From: Monilinia fructicola
Lineage: Eukaryota > Ascomycota > Leotiomycetes > Helotiales > Sclerotiniaceae
DNA: 64,000 nucleotides
Direction of reading: 5' to 3'
Assembly (NCBI GenBank): GCA_008692225.1
Contig: VICG01000007.1
Span: 2,452,501-2,516,500 of the forward strand
Position numbers and translations under genes: made by a program. The notes under the pieces were generated by a model that searched no databases, was not told where the DNA came from, and saw only the letters and a list, made by a program, of their open reading frames with translations. Below, in pieces: positions 51,753 to 62,875 of this stretch. Positions within the stretch are counted from its first letter, which is position 1; each line of letters begins with the position of its first letter.

Positions 51753-53740
51753 TCAACCCCTCAACCTCTCCAATCTTTCCAATTGCTCCAATTGCTCCAA
51801 CCGTTCCATCTCCCCAATCAATCCATCACCTTTACTTTGTTCCTCCACCCACTCATCCAAAATCGCATTCAATTCCATACTATATCTTTCCTGCAACTGT
51901 TCGACCTGATGTCTTACACGTTGTTCCGCGTTGTGAAGAAGGGTGTCGAAGGAGGTTTGAAGCTGAAGGAGATATGGAGAAGCCCCAGATTTATCGTGAT
52001 GGGATTGAAGTTGAGGTTGGCGTTGAGGCTGAATCTGAAAGTTATATAGGTGGTTCATTGTTACGTTGATAAGGGGATGGGGGTGATAAGTTTGTAAAAA
52101 CAAGGGAATCAAATAAAAGGTCCTTAGCTTACGTTATGATTCTGATTATAATTATTAAAATTATAATTATGATCTAAATCATTCTCAGACAACTCATCAA
52201 TTGCCTTATTAAGATCCGCCGAGTTCATCGAGAAACCAGACTCCGATCCAGTAATTCCAACAATAGATGATGACAACGATGATGATAATGGAACAGGGTC
52301 TCCATTATGAAATTGAGAAAATTGCATTGGTGTGGCATTTCCACAAACTCTGCTACCAACTCTTGAAGACAATCTCGAAGCTGCCCTGGAAAGAGATGTC
52401 GGTGTTCTTGTAAGAAGTGTTGGTATAGATATCGGTGTTACCGAATTCATTCTATTCCCATGATAAGCTAAACGTGAGGCAGCTCGGGAGAGTGGTCCTA
52501 TGTTTGTATTTGGATTTCGGGGTATCGGGCTTATTAATTGAGGCTTAGGTGTAAGATTATATTGACCAGGCATTTGTCCTCGAGGAGATTCTTCTTTGTA
52601 TTGACAAGTGGGTTCTCGAAAAGATTCTTGAATAAGCGGCTTTCGAGTAAGCGGGTCTCGAGTAAACGGCTCTTGTGTATGTTCTCGGACCGATCCTCTC
52701 TCCTCTTTTCTGTCATCTCCCAACGATCTCCCCCAATCTTCTTTCCTGCCCTCCCGGACTGACTTCTTATCCTCTTTTCCGTCATCTTGAAACGCCTCCC
52801 CTCGATCCTCTTGCCAACGAGTCTTGTCGTCTTGATGGGACTGTACTTTTGCTTGTGAAGGTATCGAGAAAGAGGCCTTTTGATTTGATTGTTGGTTTGA
52901 TTGCAAGGGCTTCGAAAAGAGGGCCTTCCCATTCCCATCTATCTCTTCATACCTCTGAGATTCTAATCTCAAACTCAAGGGGTTTTCTTGGTTTGTTTGT
53001 GCCTGCGATTGCACGGGCCTGCATGAGAAGGATGCCCCTTGATGTGATTGTGCTTGTTCTTGCAGAGGTCTCGAAGAATTCTCTAGATTTGATTGATCTT
53101 GTGCTTGGAAAGACTTCGAGGTCTCTTCTTGATTTGATTGCACTCCTACCTGGGAGACGTCCAAGGACGAGGCCTCTAGATATAATAGCGCTTGCTCATC
53201 ACTCAGTCTCGAATTCCCCAAAGCCGAAACTGGTTCCTTCATATTGCCTAATGAACTTCCCGAATCCAGAACATCAATCTTCGAATCAATTGCTGGTAAG
53301 ACTATCTGGGTTGTTTGTGGAGGTTCCTTATGTTCTGCTTGTTCGTCCCGTCGTTCCTGACCATTCAAAGCTCCCAATGCCAGAGCTCCCCTTCTCATAT
53401 TCTGATTCCTATCCGAACGTCTTAAACCCTCAGTGGGCGCATTCCTTTCCAACTCTTTGATGATAGTAGTCAATTTGCTTCTTGCTTTTTTTGACACAAT
53501 ATCATCCAAAACATCTTGTCCACGGTTATTTGTTACGTTTTCGAATTGTGAAAAATCCAAATCTACCCATGATGGTTTCAAAGATATATGAGAAACATTT
53601 GTTATATCAACTCTGTAATTTTTGATAAATGATAAGAAAATTTTGTTTTGTTCTTCAGTCCAGTGAAAACGGTTTTCTGATGAAAGGGTATTGAGTTTGT
53701 GGGTCATGATTTCGTCGGGAATAGTAGGAGCAAATGCCAT
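51753..53740 (-). CDS. Hypothetical low-complexity protein with C-terminal coiled coil, 629 aa, two exons
   Basis: Exon 1 is 53740-52133 (536 codons) and exon 2 is 52034-51753 (93 codons plus stop). The 98-bp intron 52132-52035 has a GTAAGC donor and a TTTCAG acceptor, both in phase 0. Without splicing the protein would end two codons later, and exon 2 is open and protein-like, which supports the join. Residues 22-40 (NRFHWTEEQNKIFLSFIKN) resemble the first helix of a Myb/SANT-like domain; I cannot see the rest of such a fold. Residues 199-305 are Gln/Ser-rich with repeated QAQSHQ/QSNQ units. Residues 306-353 are highly charged (REGRKEDWGRS, DDRKEERGS). SRAASRL occurs twice (418-424, 451-457). 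Exon 2 is a heptad-rich helix (FDTLLHNAEQRVRHQVEQL...) ending in a Leu/Glu/Arg run. Function unknown; a nuclear or chromatin role is speculative. Confidence 0.75.
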
Positions 53741-54313
53741 TTTGATGAATGGATATCGTAATTATTCTGGAGGCGGTAATAATGCAATGGATGATAGAGT
53801 GTAAGAGAGAATAGAGAAATTGAAGAAAAAAACAATGAAAATAAGAAAAATGAAAATTCATAAAGGTGAAGAGATAGGGATGGTAAGAGTTTCGAAGTAA
53901 ATGGAAGGGTTCCAAATATACCAAGAAAATGAGAAGTAGATAGAATTGTTTCAGAAACATGAACAAGAAAATGATAATTCGAGAAAGTTGGAAAAAGAAA
54001 ACAAGAGAAGGATGCAGGAAATAAGAGAATAACAGAATAGAATTATCAGATACCTATATATATCAAAGGACTTCCGCCTTTTAAAAATCACTCGAATCAA
54101 TGGAGCATCTACTTACCAACTTCATTTTGCTATGAAAGTACAACCTGATGAATCTCTTCAATCTTTCTTTTTTTTCCGGGACAAACTATTACCCTCACTG
54201 TAGGAGAGCCAGCCTAGTATTCCACTTTTTATGTCCATCTTCTCCTGAAGCTTTCTCGATGTCTTTACATCCTAGAAACCATGGCTGTTATGATCGATAG
54301 CAACAGCAGCATT
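53741..54313. other. Upstream region of the 629-aa gene, no other gene seen
   Basis: A-rich on the plus strand next to the gene (53800-54040), so T-rich in gene orientation, as is common for fungal 5' regions. A TATATATA stretch at 54055-54063 is about 320 bp from the ATG and may or may not be a TATA element. Confidence 0.35.
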
Positions 54314-54538
54314 CTACTCCTCCTGCCGTTTCCTTATATATTCATATACTAGAAACCATTGTGGACCGCGAACAACTTCACGTATACCAATCATCTCATC
54401 CAAATCAATTTGCATATATATCAAGCATGGCTTTCTTGTGCCAAAAGATCCTGGAATTTGTGGACGCGCAATTTCCTTGATCTGAGGATACCAGATTTCC
54501 ATTAATGTATTGTGCCCCCTGGTACTCGACTTGATCAT
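54314..54538 (-). CDS. Possible small ORF, 74 aa, unsupported family
   Basis: The open frame reads EIWYPQIKEIARPQIPG and ends RKRQEE. A diverged second copy of its N-terminal half lies at about 54650-54790 (minus strand: MEIWYLQIKEFERPQI) but contains a stop. The duplication and conserved wording hint at former coding use, but length, lack of an intron partner and the unknown family keep confidence low. Confidence 0.25.
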   Translation of the reverse strand: MIKSSTRGHNTLMEIWYPQIKEIARPQIPGSFGTRKPCLIYMQIDLDEMIGIREVVRGPQWFLVYEYIRKRQEE

Positions 54539-54810
54539 CTTATTGAAGCTTGCATCACCAGCTCAAAACCTCCGACTGGCATCACCAGCTCAAACCACCG
54601 ACTTGCATCACACAGGCTCAAAACCTCCTTATCGTCTCATCCAGGCCACCTTGCATATACATTATGGTTCTCTTTGTATCGGAAGGTCCTAGTAATTTGT
54701 GGACGCTCAAATTCTTTGATTTGAAGATACCAGATTTCCATTCATGTAATGTGCCTTTTGGTACTTGATTTGATCATCTCATCGGAGCTTGCATCACCGG
54801 CTCAAAAACA
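54395..54810. repeat. Direct duplication of about 160 bp
   Basis: About 54410-54570 and 54652-54812 share GATACCAGATTTCCATT, ATTTGTGGACGC, TGATCATCT and GCTTGCATCACC in the same order, with many point differences. The offset is about 240 bp. Confidence 0.75.
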
Positions 54811-55125
54811 TTTCCTCTCAGCCCCTGCAAACTTGCATTACTGGCTCAAAGCACTAGCTGGCACGCCTAGTTCAAAACCATTAGGTTACACCACCGGCAC
54901 AAAACTACCGGCTTGCATCACTAGCTCAGAATCACCTCCTCTCAGTTTTGCAAACTCGCAGTACTGGCTCAAAACTACCGGCTTGTATCATCGGTGCAAG
55001 ATCACTTCCCGTTAGCTTCTGCAAGCTTGCATCACGACCTCTAGCTCACCTCCTTGAGGTTAGCCATTGTAAACTCGCATTATCAGCTCAAATCCACTGG
55101 CCTGCATCCCCAGTTCAAGATCACC
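54545..55125. repeat. Dispersed short repeats of the type GCATCACCAGCTCAAAACC
   Basis: At least eight imperfect occurrences (for example 54550, 54578, 54789, 54916 and near 54980), spaced 25-60 bp apart with variants such as GCATTATCAGCTCAAATCC. Frames through it are open by chance in several registers; I do not call a gene. Confidence 0.7.
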
Positions 55126-55179
55126 TTCTCTTATTCTCTGTGAACTTATTTGACCAATTTAAGCTTTCCAATCTATCAA

Positions 55180-55469
55180 ACCTTCCTTTCTCTTTATTAT
55201 TTTCCTCCTTTCAAAACTTCGAAAATAAAGGATGGTTGTTGTTGGAAGAGGAAAAGGAGTTCTGGGTATTGTTGAAGAACAAACATGAGAAACAAGCAAA
55301 AGTTGAGAACGAGGGTTTGTGCATCGCGTATGGTTCGGATATTGGCTGCCAATTATTCTCTTTTCCTTTTGTGTTGGTGGTGGTGATAGTGTATTTTTGG
55401 TGGAAGGAATTGGGAGAGAGTAGCATGGGAAGAAAGTCGTTCTCGTGGGAGGGATGGTCTATGTGGTGA
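55180..55469 (+). CDS. Possible exon or small gene with one membrane span, unrecognised
   Basis: The plus frame open to TGA at 55467-55469 (it extends back to 54948 through the repeats) ends with a protein-like stretch: WLLLEEEKEFWVLLKNKHEK, then a hydrophobic FPFVLVVVIVYFWW segment and a basic tail. A minus-strand frame (55211-55486) overlaps it and cannot be excluded. No start, splice site or family fixes the gene. Confidence 0.25.
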
Positions 55470-55632
55470 TGCGCATGGAAATTCATTTGTATTATTGTAT
55501 ATTAGATAAGCATCTATAAGGAAATGATGTTAGTATTTAGCAGGGCTTGGAGTGATGGAAAGATAAAGGGGGAAGAATCATCCATGTAACATTTATTATC
55601 TTTCTTCAATACTTTCCAAAGGCAGACGTGTC

Positions 55633-55790
55633 TGAGCAAGAGTTGGAGATTGAGCAAGAGTTGGAGATTGAGCAAGAGTTGGAGATTGAGCAAGAGTTGG
55701 AGATTGAGCAAGAGTTGGAGATTGAGCAAGAGTTGGAGATTGAGCAAGAGTTGGAGATTGAGCAAGAGTTGGAGATTGAGCAAGAGAGAT
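55633..55790. repeat. 18-bp minisatellite, about 8 near-identical units
   Basis: Unit GAGCAAGAGTTGGAGATT repeated without change for about 150 bp, then degenerating (GAGCAAGAGAGATTGAGAAG). In one frame it would encode EQELEI repeats and in the opposite strand LLLNLQ, but neither frame leads into a convincing gene. Confidence 0.9.
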
Positions 55791-55902
55791 TGAGAAGAGT
55801 TGGAGAGCAAGAGGGAGATTGAGCAAGAGTTATGGATGGATGAATGGATGGATGGAAAGATAGATACCCTACGGGACCACAATTTTCTATACATAAAAGG
55901 TA

Positions 55903-55960
55903 GAACTACCCTAATATTTTAAAACATTATATTTAAAAAGTAAATTAACTTTTAATGGAT
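55903..55960. repeat. Direct repeat partner of 57822-57879
   Basis: TAATATTTTAAAACATTATA followed by TTAAAAAGTAAATTAACTTTTAA-type sequence recurs 1.9 kb to the right with few changes. The pair brackets the microsatellite and small-element cluster. Confidence 0.7.
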
Positions 55961-56192
55961 TCGAAGAATCAACCTTAGAGAAATGTGGAGTCATGTGACT
56001 GTTATCATGTGATAATTATACCTATACTATAGAAGGTTTAAAATGAAAAAACACGAAACCTTAAATCCTTAGCGGCTCGTGTGATTGGTTATAAGTAAAC
56101 AGCGAAAATTTTAATTGGTTGAATATTAGTAAGCAGAAAACCTTAATTTTTTAATACCGGCTTTCCGTTCTACCTTCGGAGCTTAATTATTC

Positions 56193-56221
56193 CGGCCATT
56201 CCATTCCGGCCATTCCATTTC
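56193..56221. repeat. Tandem duplication CCGGCCATTCCATT
   Basis: Two adjacent 14-bp copies, just ahead of the 9-bp array. Confidence 0.75.
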
Positions 56222-56275
56222 AGCTATTATATATAGGCCTATATCATTTCGAAATAATAAATAATAAATAATAAA

Positions 56276-56480
56276 TAGAATAAATAGAATAAATAGAATA
56301 AATAGAATAAATAGAATAAATAGAATAAATAGAATAAATAGAATAAATAGAATAAATAGAATAAATAGAATAAATAGAATAAGAATAAATAGAATAAATA
56401 GAATAAATAGAATAAATAGAATAAATAGAATAATATAGAATAAATAGAATAAATACAATAAATAGAATAAATAGAATAAA
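56276..56480. repeat. 9-bp tandem array, unit AGAATAAAT
   Basis: More than twenty head-to-tail units with a few deletions. The opposite strand reads LFI triplets but is not a gene. Confidence 0.9.
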
Positions 56481-56704
56481 ATAGAATTTTTATTAAGAAA
56501 ATTATATAAATTAATATTTATTTAAAAATATTATAAAAGAATATATTATAAAATATAAAAAGAGATATAGAAAAAAAGAATATTATTATTAATATACTTA
56601 ATATAGAATATAATTATATTTAGTATCTCTTTATAATATAAAAGTATTTATTCTAAATTAAGAAAGTAGAAAATAAATATAATAATAAAGGATTTTAAAA
56701 AATA

Positions 56705-57811
<1,107 letters not shown>

Positions 57812-57821
57812 TAAAGAGTAA

Positions 57822-57879
57822 AATTACTTTAATATTTTAAAACATTATATCTAAAAGGTAAATTAACGTTTAATACTTT
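57822..57879. repeat. Direct repeat partner of 55903-55960
   Basis: TAATATTTTAAAACATTATA then CTAAAAGGTAAATTAACG, as at 55903. Confidence 0.7.
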
Positions 57880-57959
57880 AATAATAAATTATTTTTTATC
57901 TAAAATTAAATTGACTTAATTTAAAATATATTCATTTATTTAAAAAATATTAGATCTTT

Positions 57960-58260
57960 TGAAAAAACCTTTAATTTTACTTTAATATTTCAATATTTCA
58001 ATATTTCAATATTTTAATACTTCAATATTTTAATATTTTAATTTTTTTATTAAATAAACTATTATATACAAAAATAAGTTATTTTATTATATTAAAAACA
58101 AATAATTTTATTAAAATTTAATAAATTACTTTTTTCACTTTGCTTTCTTTTTCTTTTTTATTATTTTTAATATTAATATTTTAATAAATTCAATAACTTT
58201 AAATCTTTAAATAGCTTTACTAATAATAATATAATAATCAAAATAATAATTATAATATTA
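57960..58260. repeat. Second copy of the 57043-57300 segment
   Basis: ATATACAAAAATAAGTTATT, AAATAATTTTATTAA and TTTAAATCTTTAAATAG recur in order with 57043-57300, about 0.92 kb offset, again with mainly C/T and G/A differences. Confidence 0.7.
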
Positions 58261-58608
58261 ATAATATACTAATAAACCTTTTAATATAAAATTTCGAAAA
58301 AATTTAAATAAATATTTAATAATATATTTTTATAAGTAAACTAATTAAATAAATAAATAAAAAAGCAAAATGAAAAAATAATATTAATATATAATATTAA
58401 AACACAATACTATATTAATATCTATAACGTTTTTGTAATATATATCGGATATCTTAATCTTTAAGAAAGGTCAATCTACTCTCTTAGATTTAAAGGTTTT
58501 CATGGTCCTGTAGGGTTAAGGTCATTGATTTTCGTTATCTATTTTTTAAGTTATGTAATTAGGAAAAGAGAGAACAAGAAGGCAAGAGAATAAGAGAGAG
58601 AGAGAGCT

Positions 58609-58821
58609 TCAAAGTTGTGGTAGTGATGGGTATTGAATGTTCGATGAAGAATCTTGATCTAAGGAATCAATGTCTTCAGAGTCGATATCTTCATAGTCAA
58701 TGTTCTCGGAATTAATGTTTTCGAAATAGATGTCTTTTGAGTTGATATCTTCAGAGCTGATATCTTCGGAGTCGGTGATATTGGACTCGGTTTCGTTGAT
58801 ATCTTCCGTCTCAGTCGTTTC
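58609..58821 (-). CDS. Probable acidic C-terminal exon of the J-domain-like gene
   Basis: On the minus strand, directly after the annotated stop region of the J-domain gene, an in-register frame of 71 codons (including the TGA at 58609-58611) reads ETTETEDINETESNITDSED, continues with EDI[S/N/D]S-type repeats, and ends IQYPSLPQL. The sustained Ser/Asp/Glu periodicity is coding-like. Its frame differs from that of the upstream ORF, and a CAG acceptor stands at 58822-58824. GTGAAA donors at the Gly-Val-Lys repeats are in a compatible phase. The exact donor is uncertain; a frameshift instead of an intron is the alternative. Confidence 0.55.
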   Translation of the reverse strand, partial: ETTETEDINETESNITDSEDISSEDINSKDIYFENINSENIDYEDIDSEDIDSLDQDSSSNIQYPSLPQL

Positions 58822-59968
58822 CTGTTGCTTTCAGTCCTTTCGAATTCGTCATCTTCTGATCATCAATCTTCTTCATCCCCTTTCTCATCCCCCCTTTCAC
58901 CCCCCCTTTCACCCCCTCTTTCAACCCCCCTCCTCTTTTCCACCAACCCTTTGACCACTTCCACAACCCCAAAACAACAAATACCCTCAAAGCAATCCAA
59001 GCCCAATTATTATAAATATCTTCCCCCAAAAGTTTCGCCTTCCACTTCCCCTCCTCAATCAAATATTGACGCCCTTCATCAAAAACCCCTCGTTCCAAAA
59101 TCCCATTCTCTATCGTTCCCGTCTTGCCATCAATACTATAATTATTCGCTGGAATAAGAAAGCTCATCTCATCACACTTGTCCCAAACACTGACTCGTTG
59201 AAGTGTTCCTCCCCATCCAAACCATTCATTCTTCATTTGTGCCAGATCGCCCTTCTCAACTGCTCCGGTCGTGTCGTTTCTATCACCAGAAGCCCGATGC
59301 TCCCACCCCCAACCCACCTTTCCGTTTTCTCCTGCCCCAAAGCCCAATTGCCTAATCAGTTTTCCTCCCCAAGTACTTCCATATTGCGCCCCTCCAAGAC
59401 CCAGTCGCGCAATCAATTTGTCCCGCCAAATACTCCATTCCCTCTCATTAAGAATCTCGTCACAAAGGCTCCATTTTCTATCTTGTCGATCCCATATCAT
59501 GTTGTCCCAAGTAATCGGACGACGATTTACTCCCGGCGCATAACGCTTTTTGCATTCATTATCAAATATAGCTTTCTTTTTTGCAGCCTCTTGGAGTGGA
59601 GTCAATTGAACAAAACCATATTTGTCAATATATTCTTTCTCCGTATTATTCTCGTATAATAAAGGGTCCCTTTTCCTGTCACCCAACCCACCCAATGTAT
59701 TTCGCGCTTGATTTAGGAGATCAACAGCTCTTGTACCATTGTTCTTCAAACTTAATGGTAATTTATCGGGATGAAGATGACGAGCTAAGAATCGATAGTT
59801 GGTTCGGAGCTGGGAGCGGAAGGCGACGGGTATTGGTGGTGGAATGAAAGCTGGATCCCATATGTCATAAGATTCACAACCACCATGTTGGTAGCATGAT
59901 TTGGCTGGAGTGTAGGGAAGGTGTAGATTAAGGTAATGATGATCAACGTTATTACAGTGTGATGGCAT
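58811..59968 (-). CDS. J-domain-like membrane protein, 385 aa as a single ORF
   Basis: ATG at 59968. Residues 54-108 resemble a J domain: a helix before LHPDKLP (HPD at 66-68), then AVDLLNQARNTLGG and a KRDPLLYENN-type ending (J-domain partners stimulate Hsp70 ATPase through HPD). The N-terminus has a short Cys/His-containing lead-in. Residues 110-260 contain many Trp and Gly-rich turns (WGGKLIRQLGFGAGENG). A single membrane span is likely at about 319-337 (NNWAWIALRVFVVLGLWKW), followed by a basic Gly/Val/Lys repeat. No signal peptide is seen, so the J-like part would face the cytosol if the protein is tail-anchored or single-pass. The last residues, from the Gly/Val/Lys repeat on, may be intron read-through (see 58609-58821). 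The J assignment rests on HPD plus the helix pattern; the rest matches no family I know. Confidence 0.75.
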   Translation of the reverse strand: MPSHCNNVDHHYLNLHLPYTPAKSCYQHGGCESYDIWDPAFIPPPIPVAFRSQLRTNYRFLARHLHPDKLPLSLKNNGTRAVDLLNQARNTLGGLGDRKRDPLLYENNTEKEYIDKYGFVQLTPLQEAAKKKAIFDNECKKRYAPGVNRRPITWDNMIWDRQDRKWSLCDEILNEREWSIWRDKLIARLGLGGAQYGSTWGGKLIRQLGFGAGENGKVGWGWEHRASGDRNDTTGAVEKGDLAQMKNEWFGWGGTLQRVSVWDKCDEMSFLIPANNYSIDGKTGTIENGILERGVFDEGRQYLIEEGKWKAKLLGEDIYNNWAWIALRVFVVLGLWKWSKGWWKRGGGLKEGVKGGVKGGMRKGMKKIDDQKMTNSKGLKATGND

Positions 59969-60159
59969 GATGATATTTTCTCTCTCTCTCTAAGCTTTCT
60001 GGGGGTGCTCGAATTGCTTGTTCGCTGGATAGACTAACAAAGAATTGTGGTGGGTTTTTAAAGACAGGAAGTTGTTAGGTACGAATACATGTGGTTTGGA
60101 ATGTTTTCTTTGTTTCCTTGTTGGATTTGGTTTGAACGTGGTTGAATTTGAACAAAGAA

Positions 60160-60194
60160 ATGGATGGATGGATGGATGGATGGATGGATGGATG
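60160..60194. repeat. (GGAT)n microsatellite
   Basis: About eight perfect units, 190 bp upstream of the J-domain gene start, probably in its 5' leader or promoter. Confidence 0.9.
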
Positions 60195-60350
60195 AAGAAG
60201 CCTTCATACATCTAGATGGAAAAAAGAATAAGAAATGAAGAATCAAATGGAGAAATAGAGAACGCGATGAAGAAGTCTTCATACATCTAGATAGAGAAAG
60301 ATCAAGAAAATGGAGAATTCAATGGAGAAGCCTTCATATATCTAGATGAT
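60193..60350. repeat. Three copies of a 25-bp motif in a divergent promoter
   Basis: GAAGAAGCCTTCATACATC followed by TAGAT occurs near 60193, 60266 and 60324 with small changes, at spacings of about 73 and 58 bp. Its end CATCTAGATG is palindromic. It lies between the minus-strand gene at 59968 and the plus-strand gene at 60748, so it may be a shared control element or just a tandem repeat. Confidence 0.6.
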
Positions 60351-60747
60351 CATGGAATATGAATACAAAATATATGGAAGAAATAATAGGGGTGCAATAG
60401 CAAATGTATATAAACAGAGATGCATCTTTTGTTTATATTCATTATTCATCGTCAAACAACAACAATTCTTACAACACTATTCCTTTTCAATTGATGAATA
60501 ACATCACGATATCAATATGCCTTCATCTTTCTCAGAAGATCCATTCAAAAAAAATCAAATCAGGTAGTTCTCAAACATCACTCCAACCAGTCCTACACTC
60601 CAAACTCTTATGGACCAAACTGATCTTCTTCTTTTTTCGCTTCTGGGATGTCTTACTCCTTTCGATGCACTTTAATTCCTGCTTCCTTTATCGATCTTAA
60701 AGCTTGTTCTATTCCCTTTCCAAGTTCATTATCCTCCGATTACGCTT

Positions 60748-62062
60748 ATGCCCCCGTCCGGTCCTTCACAAACTGAAAAAACTAAAGCCTTGTCCATCGC
60801 CAATTCATTCAGCAGAGTCTCCTTTCAGATCAATAAAGCATCTGATTATGTTTCGAGTGAACATACAGCTTTGAAGGATATCATGAATGTTTTGTTTGAT
60901 CAAAGTCTCGAGGTTTCGGAAGCCATTGGGGAGTGGATTGTGAATGGAGAAGAGCTGTTAAGGGAAGGTTCTAGATGGTTAGATCATGAAGTCGAGATGG
61001 AAGCTTTGGTTTAAGCGGGAAGTGGAAAAAGAGAGAAAGTTACAAGAAAGTTCCTGGCGTGGTGTATTGAAATGGATATCGATATCGAACAGCAATAATG
61101 CAAAAGATACTCCGAGCGAAAAACTTCGATCTACATATAGCGCCAGGAGAGGTAACCAAGTTCGATTCTTTATCGCCAAATCCAATGAACACGAAGAGAG
61201 ACGTATTTCGTTAGCTTCCCAATTCGCAACTCTCAAGCCCAAAATCAAAGGTTTTCAAAAAGGAGATTGAAAATCTCAGTACACATCTAAACAGCAAATC
61301 CCAAATACAAAGATCTCATTACTGGTGGCAAAAGGATTTACGTCAAATAGCCGAATTGCTCGTCGAAGCCCACAACATGAAGAGACTACTAGACTTCGCA
61401 TCGAGCACCGGAGATTTATTTCAAAAAGATGTGATACTAGGATCCCAAGGTTTTGTTGAACAATGGAAAGGAACTTTACTAGAACTTGCCAAGAAAGAAG
61501 ACGAGATCGAGAGAGGGAACATGGAAGAGGAATGGGAAAGTGATCTCAAAGAACAAGTTACTATTCTCAAGGAGTTGCGTGGGAAACTTTTGAAACATCT
61601 AGAAGTGGTAGAGAAAGAGGTTCAACAAACAGAAAAGCCTATTGAAACTGTATTTGATATATATATCGGGATTCTGATGAACAGAAGAGCGCAAAAATCG
61701 ACAATTTGACGAGGAAGTTGGAGAAAGAATCGACTAACGCGATAATAAATGTCTTGAGTACAACAATGCCTGTTTTGGAGAAGATGCAGTTCATTCAATC
61801 TTGTATCCTGCTTTGGAGAGATTATTCCACTTTTAGTGTTGCTTCTGGCTCTGACACTGCTCCTGATTCTGCTTCTGGTTCTGATCATAGCCATGGTCGT
61901 GGTCAAGCTTAAGGCACTTACTCTTATTCGGATTCTACACATGAGGAAACAAACAATCAAGGAACAAGAGGGGAAAGACAGAAAGGCTTTGGAGGTCATT
62001 TATGGAAGTTAAGACAGGTTTTCTTAACTGCTTGGAGAGCTTATCAATGGTGGAATAGTTAG
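60748..62062 (+). pseudogene. Coiled-coil protein gene broken by three frame changes and one stop
   Basis: ATG at 60748. Four open segments follow one another in adjacent frames with almost no gap: 60748 to about 61008, then to 61270, then about 61260 to 61665, then to 62062. The switches fall at a GGTTTAAG site (about 61005), in an A5 run (61257-61261), and in a (TA)n run (about 61655-61665). A TAA at 61910-61912 interrupts the last segment, after which the frame stays open to a TAG at 62060 and reads LTAWRAYQWWNS. The text is consistently helical and charged (EEWESDLKEQVTILKELRGK, KHLEVVEKEVQQTEK), about 435 residues if continuous. No known domain. None of the junctions looks like an intron. 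Either a recent pseudogene or sequence errors in simple runs. Confidence 0.7.
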
Positions 62063-62640
62063 TTAATCCCAGTGAAATACACCTCCTCCCCGCTCCCCTC
62101 TTAGGGGTTAAGATAGGAGAGGAGTAGTGAACAGGTTGTTTATAAGCAGGAGAACAGCTTTAAAATAACTTCGGCAAAAGAGTAGAAAAATGTAGTGAGG
62201 TTTGAGATTGGGAAGGGGAAGTAATAGCAAGATTTCTAATATTATGATTATATTCCAAGAAAACTTCTGATTATTGTTTTTATCTTTAAATATTTCAAAA
62301 ATTTACTTCGGAAAACAATTGAAAACATCGTTAAAAAAGCTACGATTTAATTATTAAATTTATTCCTTTTTTCTTTCTTTAGTAGAATAATAAAAGCCAA
62401 CTAGAAAAATAAAATAGAAATAAGATAAAACAATTCGAGTTTTCCTAGGCTAAAAGCAGAATAGGAGGGGAGAGACCAAGGAGGGTCCCGGTGAGGAGGG
62501 AAGATAACTTTCACTGAGTGAAATTGATTCAACAACAACGGAGTCTTGGCTCTAGTTCTGGTTTCGGTTTTTTTTTTAAATCCTCCTCCTAGCTATAATC
62601 CTTCTAATTCCAAATCTTATCAAGAGAGAGACAGATGTAT
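62063..62640. other. Intergenic, no gene seen
   Basis: A stem CCCCT/AGGGG near 62094-62106 and an overlapping CTCCTC/GAGGAG pair lie just past the broken gene and could be a transcript-end structure. Otherwise nothing is recognised. Confidence 0.4.
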
Positions 62641-62875
62641 AAAGGTCAAAAATAATACATGGATTTTTAATTGAATGATTAAAAAAAAGAGATTTTTTGT
62701 AGTTCGTTAAAAACATATATTTCTATAGTATAATAATTTCCTACTTTTAGAAAGTAAAAAGACTTTAAGAATTTAAAAGACTATAGTTTACAATAAAGTA
62801 AATATTAAATTCTTTATTAATAACTCATAAATAGTTTGTAAAAACTCTAGATTTAAGGTTTCTACTTGTAATTTT

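Noticed and set aside
52675..53460. 261-codon plus-strand frame
   Set aside because: It lies antisense within exon 1 of the minus-strand 629-aa gene, which has the better protein character and a spliceable partner exon.
54314..55469. A single multi-exon gene joining the open frames here
   Set aside because: Frames lie on both strands, run through short repeats, and show no consistent splice sites.
55628..55822. EQELEI-repeat peptide (and its antisense LLLNLQ counterpart)
   Set aside because: Entirely explained by the 18-bp minisatellite; there is no coding sequence beyond it.
56183..56458. Hydrophobic LFILFI-repeat peptide on the minus strand
   Set aside because: Product of the 9-bp AGAATAAAT array, not a gene.
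59066..59659. 197-codon plus-strand frame
   Set aside because: Antisense shadow of the J-domain-like gene, whose frame carries the HPD motif and a membrane span.
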